A stretch of 64,000 nucleotides of DNA. Source: Flavobacteriaceae bacterium NBU2977. GTDB taxonomy: Bacteria; Bacteroidota; Bacteroidia; Flavobacteriales; Flavobacteriaceae. Shown one piece after another: positions 31,901-40,013 of the stretch. How positions within the stretch are numbered: the stretch's first letter is position 1; every line of letters starts with the position of its first letter. The translations under genes were made by a program, and so were the position numbers. The DNA lies in assembly GCA_019931105.1 (NCBI GenBank), contig JAIOUW010000001.1:434001-498000 (forward strand). Reading direction: 5' to 3'. Below the pieces are notes generated by a model, which saw only the letters and a list, made by a program, of their open reading frames with translations, was not told where the DNA came from and ran no database searches.

Positions 31901-32350
31901 TCCGAATTCGCCAACGCAACCCTCGTAGATATTTATGGAGAAGAATTATCTCAATCGTATGAGGAGGAAGTCACCGAGTTCCGATCATTGCTTTTGTTGA
32001 ACAAGGGCGATGGCAATTTTGAAAGTAGCCCCTTGCCTATTCAAGCACAGCAATTTCCGATTATGGAAAGTGTCTTTGCCGATATCAACAATGATGGTTT
32101 TACAGACTGCATTGTTGCCGGTAACATTTACGAAACCGAGGTTGAAACCCCTAGACTAGATGCCGTGTCAGGAGAGGTATTGCTTTCAAACGGAAAAAAC
32201 GGATTTACTTTGATGGATCGTATCACTTCAGGCCTCTATTTGCAGGGCAATACGAAGGACATCGTCTTGCTCGACCTCAAGGATGGACAACTGCTTTTAC
32301 AATCGCGAAACAACGATCGCTTAAGTGCTTACAAATTCGGTCATAATTAA
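28982..32350 (+). CDS. FG-GAP/VCBS repeat lipoprotein with ASPIC/UnbV domain
   Basis: A 1122-residue surface or secreted lipoprotein (lipobox LIAC, Cys18). It has many calcium-loop repeats of the type DLNNDGLLDIFFCG, DINDDGFKDIYVSQGG, DYDNDGDLDCIVMN and DFDKDGDSDILVGN, which form beta-propellers. In the middle (about 525-600) is an ASPIC/UnbV segment: YLKVKTVGKTSEPFAKIKV, ETTSHFGLGN and VSVMWLDGSIETKIDV. A second propeller follows. The frame remains open upstream into the end of the previous gene, but the ATG at 28982 gives a normal lipoprotein signal. In Bacteroidota such proteins often neighbour SusC/SusD pairs. Function unknown. Confidence 0.9.
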   Translation: MKRLPLYLLIPLFALIACKGDSKEKESSKAQKESEKSSQPKVFEKIGSDHSQINFSNSIQENLETLENLFSFDYFYNGAGVGVEDLNNDGLLDIFFCGNQVDNKLYINQGDLVFEDISDEAGINVGKKWSNGVTFVDINDDGFKDIYVSQGGPNQRLNRKNLLFINNGPSPESGQISFTERASEYGLMDMGITTQSAFFDYDNDGDLDCIVMNENEIYGVDPINFYNLVSNNVEAQHFNSSRLYRNDNGKFVDATKQAGLQRPIFGLGLCVSDINKDGFLDIYIASDYYIPDVLYVNNGNGTFTDRIKDYTQQISYYGMGIDIADINNDSREDIFVLDMSSSDHIRSKTLMASMNTGRFNYLINEAGFHHQYMYNSLQLNIGNNKFNNISQLTNMANTDWSWSVLMTDYDHDEDADIFITNGYRRYALDNDLQNRVFEAQKKFGKNVPIEIKKQLYESMPSEKLANVLYQNDGGLRFNANAKDWGLEDYSFSNGAAQGDLDNDGDLDLVINNMDEKAFLYKNLTSERNAGNYLKVKTVGKTSEPFAKIKVSYDGKSQFIEQKRVRGYMSAQETTSHFGLGNTTNIDTVSVMWLDGSIETKIDVKPNTTVLFDIENAKNPMRPQKIAEPFFVQMKTENLGLDFVHRENFYDDFETEILLPYKQSTFGPYISKGDVDGDGLEDIFVGGASGQTPSLYLQKANGFKKQKTDVFEKDKGFEDMESVFFDLDGDNDLDLYVVSGGSEFAENSSFYQDRIYLNDGTGGFTRHNEPVLQSFPKSGKTVAIIDFDKDGDSDILVGNRTIPKRYPQYSPSVLYENDNGVLKNITAEIAPELENFGVVNSILTTDFDNDGWQDFIAVGEWTSIGFFKNHNGKLNLVSNPDSDVLKSKGWWFSIDETDINNDGLKDYIVGNVGLNLKFKASKKKPFKIYSNDFDGNGTNDVVLSKQYKGEYVPVRGRECSSQQMPFIKEKFGTYSEFANATLVDIYGEELSQSYEEEVTEFRSLLLLNKGDGNFESSPLPIQAQQFPIMESVFADINNDGFTDCIVAGNIYETEVETPRLDAVSGEVLLSNGKNGFTLMDRITSGLYLQGNTKDIVLLDLKDGQLLLQSRNNDRLSAYKFGHN

Positions 32351-32383
32351 CTAATAATTAAACCCTAACCATTTAAAAATCAC

Positions 32384-32391
32384 TATTTTTG
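32384..32391 (+). promoter_or_regulatory. -7 promoter element before the 32414 gene
   Basis: TATTTTTG matches TANNTTTG exactly, 22 bases before the ATG at 32414. No clean TTTG was found 19-21 bases upstream, so the call rests on the -7 box. Confidence 0.45.
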
Positions 32392-32413
32392 TTAAGAACA
32401 TAAATTTATAATT

Positions 32414-33154
32414 ATGAAGAAGATATTCAGTGCATTAATGATATTCGGTGCATGTAGTTTAGGTGTGGCGCAATACGCTGGTCAGGCATCTACGACAATG
32501 TCGGCTGGAGGCGGACAAGGGGCAACGGGCCAGATTTACGACCTTATGGGCCCAATTAGTGAGCGAAGTGCCAAAACGGCTGAAAGATATGTTGATTTTC
32601 AAGGTTCTCCTTACGTTTCGAATACCTTTTTGCCGACCACGATGTATTATGGCAATGAGAACGTTGGGAAAATTTTTTACCGACACAATGCCCTTAACGA
32701 TGAAATTGAAATCAGACAGACAACTTCTGACGAAGAGCCATTAAAAAGTCTGTCAAGGGACAAAGAAGTCAGTATACTTGTAGACGGTAAAAGGTTGAGT
32801 TTTAGAACATTTGTCACCTCAAAAAAGAAGACTCTTAACGGTTACCTCTTGAATTTAATGGACGGGGAAACATACAAATTGTACAAAAGAACACATGTCA
32901 AGTTCACCGAGGGAAAACCTGCCCCCAATTCATTTGTAAAAGCCGTACCGAACAGGTTTAGCCAGTTTACCGAGTATTATTTGCAAAAAGAAGGTGTGAA
33001 CCGAATCGATGAGATTTCGCAAAAGAACAGCAAATTGTTAAAACTTGTCGAAGGTCCAAAAAAAGAAGAACTTAAGAATTATTTAAAGGAAAATAAATTG
33101 AACATCAAGAACGAAGCAGATTTAGTCAAAGCTGTTCAGTTTTTGAATCAATAA
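32414..33154 (+). CDS. Exported protein of unknown function
   Basis: I do not recognise this 246-residue protein. It has an N-terminal signal peptide (MKKIFSALMIFGACSLGVAQ) with likely cleavage after VAQ. The middle part contains PYVSNTFLPTTMYYGNENVG and FYRHNALNDEIEIRQT, mostly beta in character. The end is helical and rich in Lys and Glu (LKLVEGPKKEELKNYLKENK). It probably sits in the periplasm. It has its own -7 promoter box upstream and a strong terminator downstream, so it is a single-gene unit. Confidence 0.75.
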   Translation: MKKIFSALMIFGACSLGVAQYAGQASTTMSAGGGQGATGQIYDLMGPISERSAKTAERYVDFQGSPYVSNTFLPTTMYYGNENVGKIFYRHNALNDEIEIRQTTSDEEPLKSLSRDKEVSILVDGKRLSFRTFVTSKKKTLNGYLLNLMDGETYKLYKRTHVKFTEGKPAPNSFVKAVPNRFSQFTEYYLQKEGVNRIDEISQKNSKLLKLVEGPKKEELKNYLKENKLNIKNEADLVKAVQFLNQ

Positions 33155-33177
33155 GAGTTAAATACTTTTTTTGAATG

Positions 33178-33206
33178 AAACCATCCCTTAGTGCGGGATG
33201 GTTTTT
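33178..33206 (+). terminator. Terminator after the 32414 gene
   Basis: Perfect 8-base stem ACCATCCC/GGGATGGT (33180-33187 and 33195-33202), loop of seven bases, then TTTT and further T-rich sequence. It lies 24 bases past the stop. Confidence 0.88.
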
Positions 33207-33222
33207 ATTTTATCTTTAACTT

Positions 33223-33966
33223 ATGCAGAAGGTTACACAGATTTATGGAATTAGGGCCGTCATCGAGGCCATCAACAATGGAGAAACCATTGAAAAAGTC
33301 TTTGTTCAAAGAGGGCTCAAGGGCGATTTGGCCAAAGAACTTGAAAGTTCACTGAGAAAAAATGGCGTTAATACTTCATACGTACCATTCGAAAAATTGA
33401 ACCGCCTGACAAACAACAATCATCAAGGTGTTGTGGCCAATATTTCCCCTATAGTTTTCCACACAATCGAAGAACTTGTCGAAGAGGTAATGGCGAATGA
33501 TAAAAAACTGCCTTTATTCTTACTGTTGGACCAACTTTCGGATGTGCGTAATTTCGGAGCGATAATCCGCACGGCCGAGTGTAGTGGAGTCGATGGAATA
33601 ATAATCCAAAAGAAAGGTTCGGCCCCGGTGACGTCGGACACGATAAAGACTTCGGCAGGGGCCGCATTCAAAGTGCCTATTGCCAAGGTGGACCATATCA
33701 AAGATGCGGTTTACTATCTTCAGGCATCTCAAATTCCGGTAGTCGCCGCTACCGAAAAAACGGATAGTACACTCTATGAAGTTGATTTTAAAGGCCCATG
33801 CGCCATTGTCATGGGGTCGGAGGACAGGGGAATATCACCATCGATTTTAAAGTCGGTCGACTATCTTGCTAAAATTCCGCTTTTTGGTACCATCGGATCA
33901 CTCAATGTTTCCGTAGCCTGCGGTGTATTTCTATATGAAGTGGCACGGCAAAGATTAGGTTATTAG
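33223..33966 (+). CDS. rlmB: 23S rRNA 2'-O-methyltransferase RlmB (SpoU family)
   Basis: Methylates a 23S rRNA guanosine (Gm2251 in E. coli). The 247 residues have an N-terminal substrate-binding domain (about 1-75, starting YGIRAVIEAINNG). The SPOUT trefoil-knot methyltransferase domain follows, with DQLSDVRNFGAIIRTAECSG (motif 1, catalytic Arg), CAIVMGSEDRGIS (motif 2) and IPLFGTIGSLNVSVACGVFL (motif 3). A TATCTTTA box lies only a few bases before the start codon, so the mRNA may have almost no leader. Confidence 0.93.
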   Translation: MQKVTQIYGIRAVIEAINNGETIEKVFVQRGLKGDLAKELESSLRKNGVNTSYVPFEKLNRLTNNNHQGVVANISPIVFHTIEELVEEVMANDKKLPLFLLLDQLSDVRNFGAIIRTAECSGVDGIIIQKKGSAPVTSDTIKTSAGAAFKVPIAKVDHIKDAVYYLQASQIPVVAATEKTDSTLYEVDFKGPCAIVMGSEDRGISPSILKSVDYLAKIPLFGTIGSLNVSVACGVFLYEVARQRLGY

Positions 33967-34023
33967 CATAATTACCGGTGGCAGTAACCTGAAATGCAAT
34001 GTCGTAAATAAATACCATGGCCA

Positions 34024-34758
34024 CTACTCGCCTTCTTCAGCTTCCCTTTTAATATGGTAGGTAATCTTAAGGGTATCCGAATCCTCTTTTTTAGGTTGAC
34101 TTTCTATAAAGTTTCCATCTTCGTCGAACTGTTGTAAAAAGGCATCATTTTCTTCGTCAAAATCCTCACGCTCCCAATCGAATTTTTTACCAATCGGAAT
34201 TTTGGCCTTCATGAAAAAGGCCAGTATGATTCCCGCTATAAAACCGCCCAAATGACCTTCCCACGAAATTTCATCCTTGACGGGAAAAATATACCAGAGT
34301 AAACTTCCATAGATAAACACCACCATCATCGACAAGGCGACCAACCGATAATACTTGGTAAAAATACCTTTAAAAAAAATGAAGCTGGCCAAAAGATAGA
34401 TCACGCCACTGGCACCGATATGAAACGAAGGTCTTCCTATGGCCCAAGTGATAAGCCCTGAAATCAATATGCCCCAAACAAGAACCTTCAGGGCAATCTC
34501 ACGATAGAAATAGAACAATGATGCCAACAAAATGGCCAAGGGAATGGTATTGTTATACAAATGTGCCAGTGAGCCATGTATAAAAGGACTCAGAACAACG
34601 CCTTTCAGGCCCGAAAATGTACGCGGTTCGATTCCCAAAGCATTGAAATTGACCCTAAAACGCAATTCGACCCAAAAAACGATCCATATCAGCAACACCG
34701 CTGCCAAGGGTGCGATTAAGACCGAGTTTGAAAACCTGAAATAATGTTTCTCCGACAT
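34024..34758 (-). CDS. Rhomboid-family intramembrane serine protease
   Basis: Cuts transmembrane segments inside the inner membrane. From the ATG at 34758 the product is 244 residues with about six hydrophobic segments. The catalytic Ser117 is in HIGASGVIYLL and His169 in SWEGHLGGFIAG; HGSLAHLYNN provides the oxyanion-side His/Asn. The C-terminal 50 residues are an acidic, soluble tail (REDFDEENDAFLQQFDEDGN). A GTG one codon earlier could also serve as start. It stands alone, divergent from rarA. The substrate is unknown. Confidence 0.92.
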   Translation of the reverse strand: MSEKHYFRFSNSVLIAPLAAVLLIWIVFWVELRFRVNFNALGIEPRTFSGLKGVVLSPFIHGSLAHLYNNTIPLAILLASLFYFYREIALKVLVWGILISGLITWAIGRPSFHIGASGVIYLLASFIFFKGIFTKYYRLVALSMMVVFIYGSLLWYIFPVKDEISWEGHLGGFIAGIILAFFMKAKIPIGKKFDWEREDFDEENDAFLQQFDEDGNFIESQPKKEDSDTLKITYHIKREAEEGE

Positions 34759-34857
34759 CACCCAAAATTAGCAATAAGTCGGCCATAACCGCACAAGCGG
34801 TAAGATTGTCATGAAAAAAACAGAAGCATCATTTCGAACCGATTTGGTCTAATATTC

Positions 34858-34865
34858 TATTTTTG
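34858..34865 (+). promoter_or_regulatory. -7 element almost touching the rarA start codon
   Basis: TATTTTTG is a full TANNTTTG match ending five bases before the ATG at 34870. Transcription would start at or within a few bases of the start codon, implying a leaderless rarA mRNA. TTTG at 34843-34846 lies only about 11 bases upstream, so the -33 element is not well placed. Confidence 0.45.
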
Positions 34866-34869
34866 TGTT

Positions 34870-36147
34870 ATGAACGAACCTCTTGCAGAACGTGTCAGGC
34901 CAAAAACACTGGCCGATTATATTAGCCAAAACCATTTGGTGGGCAAGCAAGGTTCACTGACGCATCAAATCAAAAAAGGAATTATTCCCTCATTGATATT
35001 TTGGGGGCCTCCCGGCACCGGAAAAACCACCCTGGCCCATATCATCTCAAATGAAAGCGAGCGCCCCTTTTACGCGTTGAGCGCTATAAACAGTGGTGTC
35101 AAAGATGTACGCGATGTTATTGAGAAAGCCAAGCAGAGTGGGGGTCTTTTTACATCTAAAAACCCCATTCTGTTTATCGACGAGATCCATCGTTTTAGTA
35201 AATCACAGCAAGACTCGCTCTTGGGAGCCGTTGAAAAAGGTTGGGTCACCCTAATTGGTGCTACGACTGAGAATCCGAGTTTCGAGGTAATTCCGGCCCT
35301 ATTGTCCCGTTGTCAGGTTTATGTTTTGAATCCTTTTGGCAAAGAAGACCTTGAAGCCCTGCTCGATCGTGCGATGAAACAAGACACCTTGCTAAAGTCT
35401 AAAAAGATCAAACTCAAAGAGACCGAAGCTTTGCTCCGACTTTCTGGCGGGGATGGCAGAAAACTGCTCAACATTTTCGAGTTGATCATCAATGCCGAAG
35501 AAACCGATAATATAACGATAACCGATAAATCGGTTCTGGAAAAAATCCAAAAGAATACGGTACTCTATGATAAAACGGGAGAACAACACTATGATATCAT
35601 TTCCGCCTTTATCAAGGCTATTCGGGGCAGCGACCCCAACGGGGCCGTGTATTGGCTCGCCAGAATGATCGAAGGTGGTGAAGATGTCAAGTTTATTGCC
35701 CGACGGATGCTTATTTCGGCCTCAGAAGATATCGGATTGGCAAACCCTACGGCATTGGTCATAGCCAATACTACATTTCAAGCGGTCAGTACCATCGGAT
35801 ACCCTGAAGCGAGGATCATACTAAGCCAATGTGCCATTTACCTTGCAACCTCGCCAAAAAGTAATGCCAGTTATATGGCCATCGGCAAAGCGCAACAAAC
35901 GGTCAAACAGACCGGAGACCTATCGGTACCCTTGCACCTGCGCAACGCACCCTCGAAATTGATGAAGGATCTGGGCTATGGCAAGGACTACAAATATGCC
36001 CATGATTTCGACAACAACTTTGTTTTGGAAGAATTCCTTCCAGAGGAAATAACAGGTACCGTTTTTTACGAACCTGGAAATAATCAAAGGGAACAGGCCA
36101 TTAAGGATTTTCTAAAAAATCGCTGGAAGGAAAAGTATGGGGGTTGA
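34870..36147 (+). CDS. rarA: Replication-associated recombination ATPase RarA (MgsA)
   Basis: AAA+ ATPase that acts at stalled replication forks. The 425 residues have a Walker [10 protein letters not shown] (46-54), a Walker [10 protein letters not shown] (101-109), sensor 1 [13 protein letters not shown], an Arg finger in [10 protein letters not shown], and the C-terminal MgsA/RarA tetramerisation region with [20 protein letters not shown] and [16 protein letters not shown]. Length and motifs are standard. Confidence 0.96.
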   Translation: MNEPLAERVRPKTLADYISQNHLVGKQGSLTHQIKKGIIPSLIFWGPPGTGKTTLAHIISNESERPFYALSAINSGVKDVRDVIEKAKQSGGLFTSKNPILFIDEIHRFSKSQQDSLLGAVEKGWVTLIGATTENPSFEVIPALLSRCQVYVLNPFGKEDLEALLDRAMKQDTLLKSKKIKLKETEALLRLSGGDGRKLLNIFELIINAEETDNITITDKSVLEKIQKNTVLYDKTGEQHYDIISAFIKAIRGSDPNGAVYWLARMIEGGEDVKFIARRMLISASEDIGLANPTALVIANTTFQAVSTIGYPEARIILSQCAIYLATSPKSNASYMAIGKAQQTVKQTGDLSVPLHLRNAPSKLMKDLGYGKDYKYAHDFDNNFVLEEFLPEEITGTVFYEPGNNQREQAIKDFLKNRWKEKYGG

Positions 36148-36199
36148 TGGTTTGTGGCTATTGGAGTTTCGTTGATGGCCGGCCGAGATAGACCTTAAC

Positions 36200-36253
36200 T
36201 TTGAGTTTGATTTTGATTTTGAGTTTGAGTTTGGATTTGAGTTTGAATTTGAA
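36200..36253. repeat. Hexamer minisatellite, nine TTTGAN-type units
   Basis: Nine tandem six-base units between the convergent ends of rarA and the 36259 gene: TTTGAG, TTTGAT, TTTGAT, TTTGAG, TTTGAG, TTTGGA, TTTGAG, TTTGAA, TTTGAA. The array ends five bases before the stop of the minus-strand gene. Copy number may vary among strains. Confidence 0.8.
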
Positions 36254-36258
36254 TATTT

Positions 36259-37191
36259 CTAAAACTTGATATTCAATTCTTCAGAAACCAATTTTCCGTC
36301 GTTATCATAATGTTCGAAGTACCATTTTCCATCTTTGGAAAACACCATGCCCTGGCCCGCCGCGCCCTCGGCCAAGAAATAATTTGAATTGGATGTTTTC
36401 TTGAGCTTCAATAGAATTTTTGGGGTACTATCAACCAGTTGATATCCATTCGGAAGCTCTTGCGCATACAATACCCCGTCGATTTTTTCAGGCGTATTTT
36501 CATCGACCTGCTGGCTAGATTTCCTTACTTCGGAAGATATGGGCCCTTCTTCGGTATTGACCACCTCTTCGACTACCGCATCGACAGTATTGGCTTTTTC
36601 ATATTCGGATTCAATTGGTGCTCCATCCTTAAAGCTTTGCCGCTCTACGGTAGACTCTTGCGATACTTCTTTTTTCGGATGATTTTTAGCCTCTTTCTTT
36701 TTCTTCTCCAACTTTTTCACATCGCCTTTGAAATTCAAGTTTACTTGATCCGAATCATCATTTTTGGGTATGTAGCTATAACTAAACGAATCAAATGACC
36801 TGAAAGCCTCTTTTATAGCTTCCCTATAGGCCTCCTTGAAATCCTTCTCCTTGCTTTTACCTTCGACCGTTGTCATTACGGTTGCCCCGTTACAGTCTTT
36901 CAAAAGCAGTGCTACCTTAGTACTGAACATGGAGGAGTTATCCTCCAAAGCCGTAAGGAGGCCCAAACAGCGATTACCGTTCAAATCATTTGGCAGTGCG
37001 TCATCGTAAACGACGTTATATCCTTTCTGGGCAAAATAATGCTTGACCATGGTACTGGTCTGGTACTGGTTTTCCTTCTTAAAGCCATCGAACCTTTTGG
37101 GTACTATGATATACTTATAATCGTTAAGTGAAGTTTGACCAAATGCCAAAAAACCTAGCATTAGAAATAATATCGTTATACAATTTTTCAT
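36259..37191 (-). CDS. Exported protein of unknown function with charged middle region
   Basis: From the ATG at 37191 the product is 310 residues: signal peptide MKNCITILFLMLGFLAFGQ, then a globular part (about 20-140) with YIIVPKRFDGFKKENQYQTS and VALLLKDCNGATVMTTVEGK. A Lys-rich stretch (KDVKKLEKKKKEAKNHPKKE-like, here DVKKLEKKKKEAKNHPKK) and a Glu/Ser-rich linker follow, and the last 60 residues form a small domain ending WYFEHYDNDGKLVSEELNIKF. The frame is open 27 codons further upstream, but those residues precede the signal peptide. I do not recognise the family. It is 91 bases from the DUF5723 gene on the same strand. Confidence 0.75.
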   Translation of the reverse strand: MKNCITILFLMLGFLAFGQTSLNDYKYIIVPKRFDGFKKENQYQTSTMVKHYFAQKGYNVVYDDALPNDLNGNRCLGLLTALEDNSSMFSTKVALLLKDCNGATVMTTVEGKSKEKDFKEAYREAIKEAFRSFDSFSYSYIPKNDDSDQVNLNFKGDVKKLEKKKKEAKNHPKKEVSQESTVERQSFKDGAPIESEYEKANTVDAVVEEVVNTEEGPISSEVRKSSQQVDENTPEKIDGVLYAQELPNGYQLVDSTPKILLKLKKTSNSNYFLAEGAAGQGMVFSKDGKWYFEHYDNDGKLVSEELNIKF

Positions 37192-37282
37192 TTTTATCCA
37201 CATATTATGGTTGCACCATTTGGTATTGACCAAAAAGTATGCCCATTTTGATTTGGTATTGTGATAGCCCAAAAAATGGGGG

Positions 37283-38716
37283 TCAATTTTTACCTCCCCA
37301 AGATATGATATTTATTCCCAATTGAAAAGAAGCGTACCTGCTGGCAGCAAGGTTACGGTAAGCCAGCAAATTATCGGCCAGCACATAAAGGTTCACAGGG
37401 CCGGCCTGTAAATTTAAACCCAATCCGATATTGGTTTTGGAGAACTTATCTACGGTATAGGTCGTTTTTAAGGCCATAAAATTTCCAAATCTTCTTTGGT
37501 AAAAGGCTGATAGGGCCATTTGCGGGCCTCTTGGCCTATTGATCGCATAAAGCTGACCACCTATTCCATTGACGTATTTTGCGCGGTTTCTATTTCTGCT
37601 TGCCGGCGTAATACCGCAATCGCAATCCGCTTGTGATTGTATCGGCTCTCCAAAGTTATATCTAAGGGAAGCATATAATTTGGTCGGCCGGAAGGTCAAA
37701 TAACTTCTTTCATCGATCTCAAAAGGAATCAATTCTTCCACCTCGTCAACGAGCTCTTGCCAGAAATCATTATTGGGATCCAATAGGTCTTGGGGAAGTA
37801 TCTCAATGCCCTCGACCGCAGCCTCGCCTTTTAGGGCGTATGTTCTGATATCGTTCGCGTGATAAATGAAACCAAGATCAAGCAAGCTGGCCGTAAATAC
37901 GGTCTGCTCGTTGAGGTCATAGGAAAAACCAAGGTCTAGACCCAAACCCAAATCACCCCCAAAAAAGCCTCTTTTTAAGAACGTTCCTACCAGATCACCT
38001 TCCTTTTCGGCATCCCAAACCGCATTCATGCCCGAAGTACGCATGCGCATATCGGCGACCAAAGTACTTGCCAATAAATTGTTCTGCCCCTCGGTCGTAA
38101 CAAAATATCCTTTGTTTCGGGTCGAATGAAAGTTGACAATGCCAGAGTAAATTTTGGCCCTAATACCTCCGGTCATCTTGCCGTTAATTCGCCGATTTAC
38201 GCCAAAATGAAAAACATTGACGATTTCACCACGGGTCTTTAGGTGCCCGAGGTCGTACTTTCTGTTCAACATGCCCGCATTTCCCTCAAAACCCAAAAAA
38301 GCATAGTCCTGAAACCAATACCCAATGGCATCGCCTTCGTTATAAATGCCGAAAGAGTAGAAATTATCAGGATTTTTACCGCGGAATCCTACATTCAACA
38401 ATTCCAATTGATAGGTACCGCTCAGTTCATCGCGTGCATCCATACCATGAATGATACGATCACGGAATTTATCATTGATATCAAGTCCATCGTCGGCAAA
38501 AATATCATTGACCGATATGCCGCTGGACCCTGCTTGAAAAGAAACTCCAGATAATGCGGGAAAGCCCCCGTACCATTTAAAATCGGTCCGGGCACCGGGA
38601 TTTACCATCAACGATTGCGGAATCTCGGTAAAATCATAGAGTACCTGCTTGTTCTGCGCATGTACAAAAAGCCCAGCCAACAAAAAGGCGCAATATATGA
38701 GTCTGGTGCTTTTCAT
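37283..38716 (-). CDS. DUF5723-type outer-membrane or exported protein
   Basis: A 477-residue protein with signal peptide (MKSTRLIYCAFLLAGLFVHAQ). The segment FTEIPQSLMVNPGARTDFKW, the repeated Gly/aromatic beta-strands and the LGINIISWGG-like end (LGINIISWGGKN) resemble the DUF5723 family of Bacteroidota, thought to form outer-membrane beta-barrels. It overlaps the following 38713 lipoprotein gene by four bases, so the two are probably translated together. Function unknown. Confidence 0.78.
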   Translation of the reverse strand: MKSTRLIYCAFLLAGLFVHAQNKQVLYDFTEIPQSLMVNPGARTDFKWYGGFPALSGVSFQAGSSGISVNDIFADDGLDINDKFRDRIIHGMDARDELSGTYQLELLNVGFRGKNPDNFYSFGIYNEGDAIGYWFQDYAFLGFEGNAGMLNRKYDLGHLKTRGEIVNVFHFGVNRRINGKMTGGIRAKIYSGIVNFHSTRNKGYFVTTEGQNNLLASTLVADMRMRTSGMNAVWDAEKEGDLVGTFLKRGFFGGDLGLGLDLGFSYDLNEQTVFTASLLDLGFIYHANDIRTYALKGEAAVEGIEILPQDLLDPNNDFWQELVDEVEELIPFEIDERSYLTFRPTKLYASLRYNFGEPIQSQADCDCGITPASRNRNRAKYVNGIGGQLYAINRPRGPQMALSAFYQRRFGNFMALKTTYTVDKFSKTNIGLGLNLQAGPVNLYVLADNLLAYRNLAASRYASFQLGINIISWGGKN

Positions 38717-39261
38717 TTTAACCTAAGCCTGAACTCAGCGGAAGATTTTAAGGTAATCTTGGCATCGGGTATTCCAGAAGTACTGGTATTATCTCCGTTA
38801 TTCTGTGCGGTTACCCTAAAATTGGAGGTATTCGTTATGATATCAATGGGCCGTCCGCCATTTCCGTATTGAATCTCACGACGATCAATGGCCGTTGGTG
38901 CGGGTTGTATCGTAAAAACTTCGGTATCCAACACGTTGCCGGCGTCATCGGTGAACTCGACCGTAATTTCCAATTCTTTGCTCGTGGTATTTTCTATTTC
39001 ATAGGTGATCGTTCCGTCAAGAACCCGGTCGGCAAAAATATCAGTGGCAAAAGCATCGAAATTAAAGTTCTGGGTAATAATGTTGACCCCGGTAATGGCA
39101 TTAATATAAACTTCAGGGGCTTCGATGTACAAAATACTAGCTTCGTAAGAAGGGGTAATGCCCAGATCATCATATTGGTCAAAATCTTGTTTATCGACAC
39201 AACTACAAAAAAATACGAGCAGTAAGCATGCAGTAGGCATATTTCTTAGAAGACTTCTCAT
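38713..39261 (-). CDS. Lipoprotein of unknown function
   Basis: A 182-residue lipoprotein (lipobox FFCSC, likely Cys21 with Cys19 nearby). The body is beta-rich: ITYEIENTTSKELEITVEFT, DAGNVLDTEVFTIQPAP and a C-terminal FRLRLK. No family was recognised. It is the upstream partner of the DUF5723 gene, with a four-base overlap, and probably acts with it at the outer membrane. Confidence 0.75.
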   Translation of the reverse strand: MRSLLRNMPTACLLLVFFCSCVDKQDFDQYDDLGITPSYEASILYIEAPEVYINAITGVNIITQNFNFDAFATDIFADRVLDGTITYEIENTTSKELEITVEFTDDAGNVLDTEVFTIQPAPTAIDRREIQYGNGGRPIDIITNTSNFRVTAQNNGDNTSTSGIPDAKITLKSSAEFRLRLK

Positions 39262-39323
39262 AGCAAAACCTTTCCATGGTCACCTCTATCTTAATGACCT
39301 TAGTGTTTCTGCAATATATAACT

Positions 39324-40013
39324 CTACAAAAAGGTTTTTATTTCACTCAAATCGGTTATGATCTGGCAATATTCGTGATAGGGTTCGTTATGGGCGTTAA
39401 AATGCAAGGCGTGAAACCCGACCGCTTGGGCACCCATTATATCGGCCTCGAGACTATCGCCTATCATGAGTGATTTTTGAGGAGTTGCCCCTGCCCTTTC
39501 CAAAGCCAATTCAAAGATGATAGGATTCGGTTTTTTAACACCGGCCATTTCAGAATTCACAACTTGGTCGAAATACCCACGAATATTCGAATTTTCCAGT
39601 TTTTTTTCCTGTATTTCCTGAAATCCGTTAGTGATTATATGAAGCTTGTAGTTCGGACTCAAATATTCCAGAATTTCAGTGGTATTCGGAAAAACATGAT
39701 CGAAAGTGCACAAATGTCTGATGTATTCGTTGGCCAATAAGTCTATCGTTTCATCGGCAATGAAATAATCTAGGCGGTCGAATACGGTTTTTAACCGTTG
39801 GTAGCGAAGTTCGGTCTTGCTGATCTTTTCTTCACGATACAGTTTCCAAAAAGAGAGGTTCAGAGGTACATATATCTCCAAAAAGGAGTTAAGGTCGACA
39901 TCAATGCCGTTTTCGGCCAAAATCTTTTCAAAGGTCAGATATGAATTTTTCTCAAAATCCCAAAGGGTATGGTCCAAATCAAAAAAAACATCGGTTACGA
40001 CTCCTTTAAACAT
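39324..40013 (-). CDS. HAD-superfamily pyrimidine/noncanonical nucleotide 5'-nucleotidase (YjjG-type)
   Basis: From the ATG at 40013 the product is 229 residues. Motif I is DLDHTLWDF (nucleophile Asp12, acid Asp14), motif II is in LHIITNGF, motif III Lys in SEMAGVKKPNP, and motif IV in SLMIGDSLEADIMGAQAVG. The helical cap with NSYLTFEKILAENGI fits YjjG-like nucleotidases, which remove phosphate from noncanonical dUMP-type nucleotides. Start codons further upstream would overlap the neighbouring gene by 50 bases. With this start the overlap is eight bases. Confidence 0.88.
   Translation of the reverse strand: MFKGVVTDVFFDLDHTLWDFEKNSYLTFEKILAENGIDVDLNSFLEIYVPLNLSFWKLYREEKISKTELRYQRLKTVFDRLDYFIADETIDLLANEYIRHLCTFDHVFPNTTEILEYLSPNYKLHIITNGFQEIQEKKLENSNIRGYFDQVVNSEMAGVKKPNPIIFELALERAGATPQKSLMIGDSLEADIMGAQAVGFHALHFNAHNEPYHEYCQIITDLSEIKTFL

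Noticed and set aside
36200-36253. Possible CRISPR-like array
   Set aside because: Units are six bases with no spacers; it is a minisatellite.
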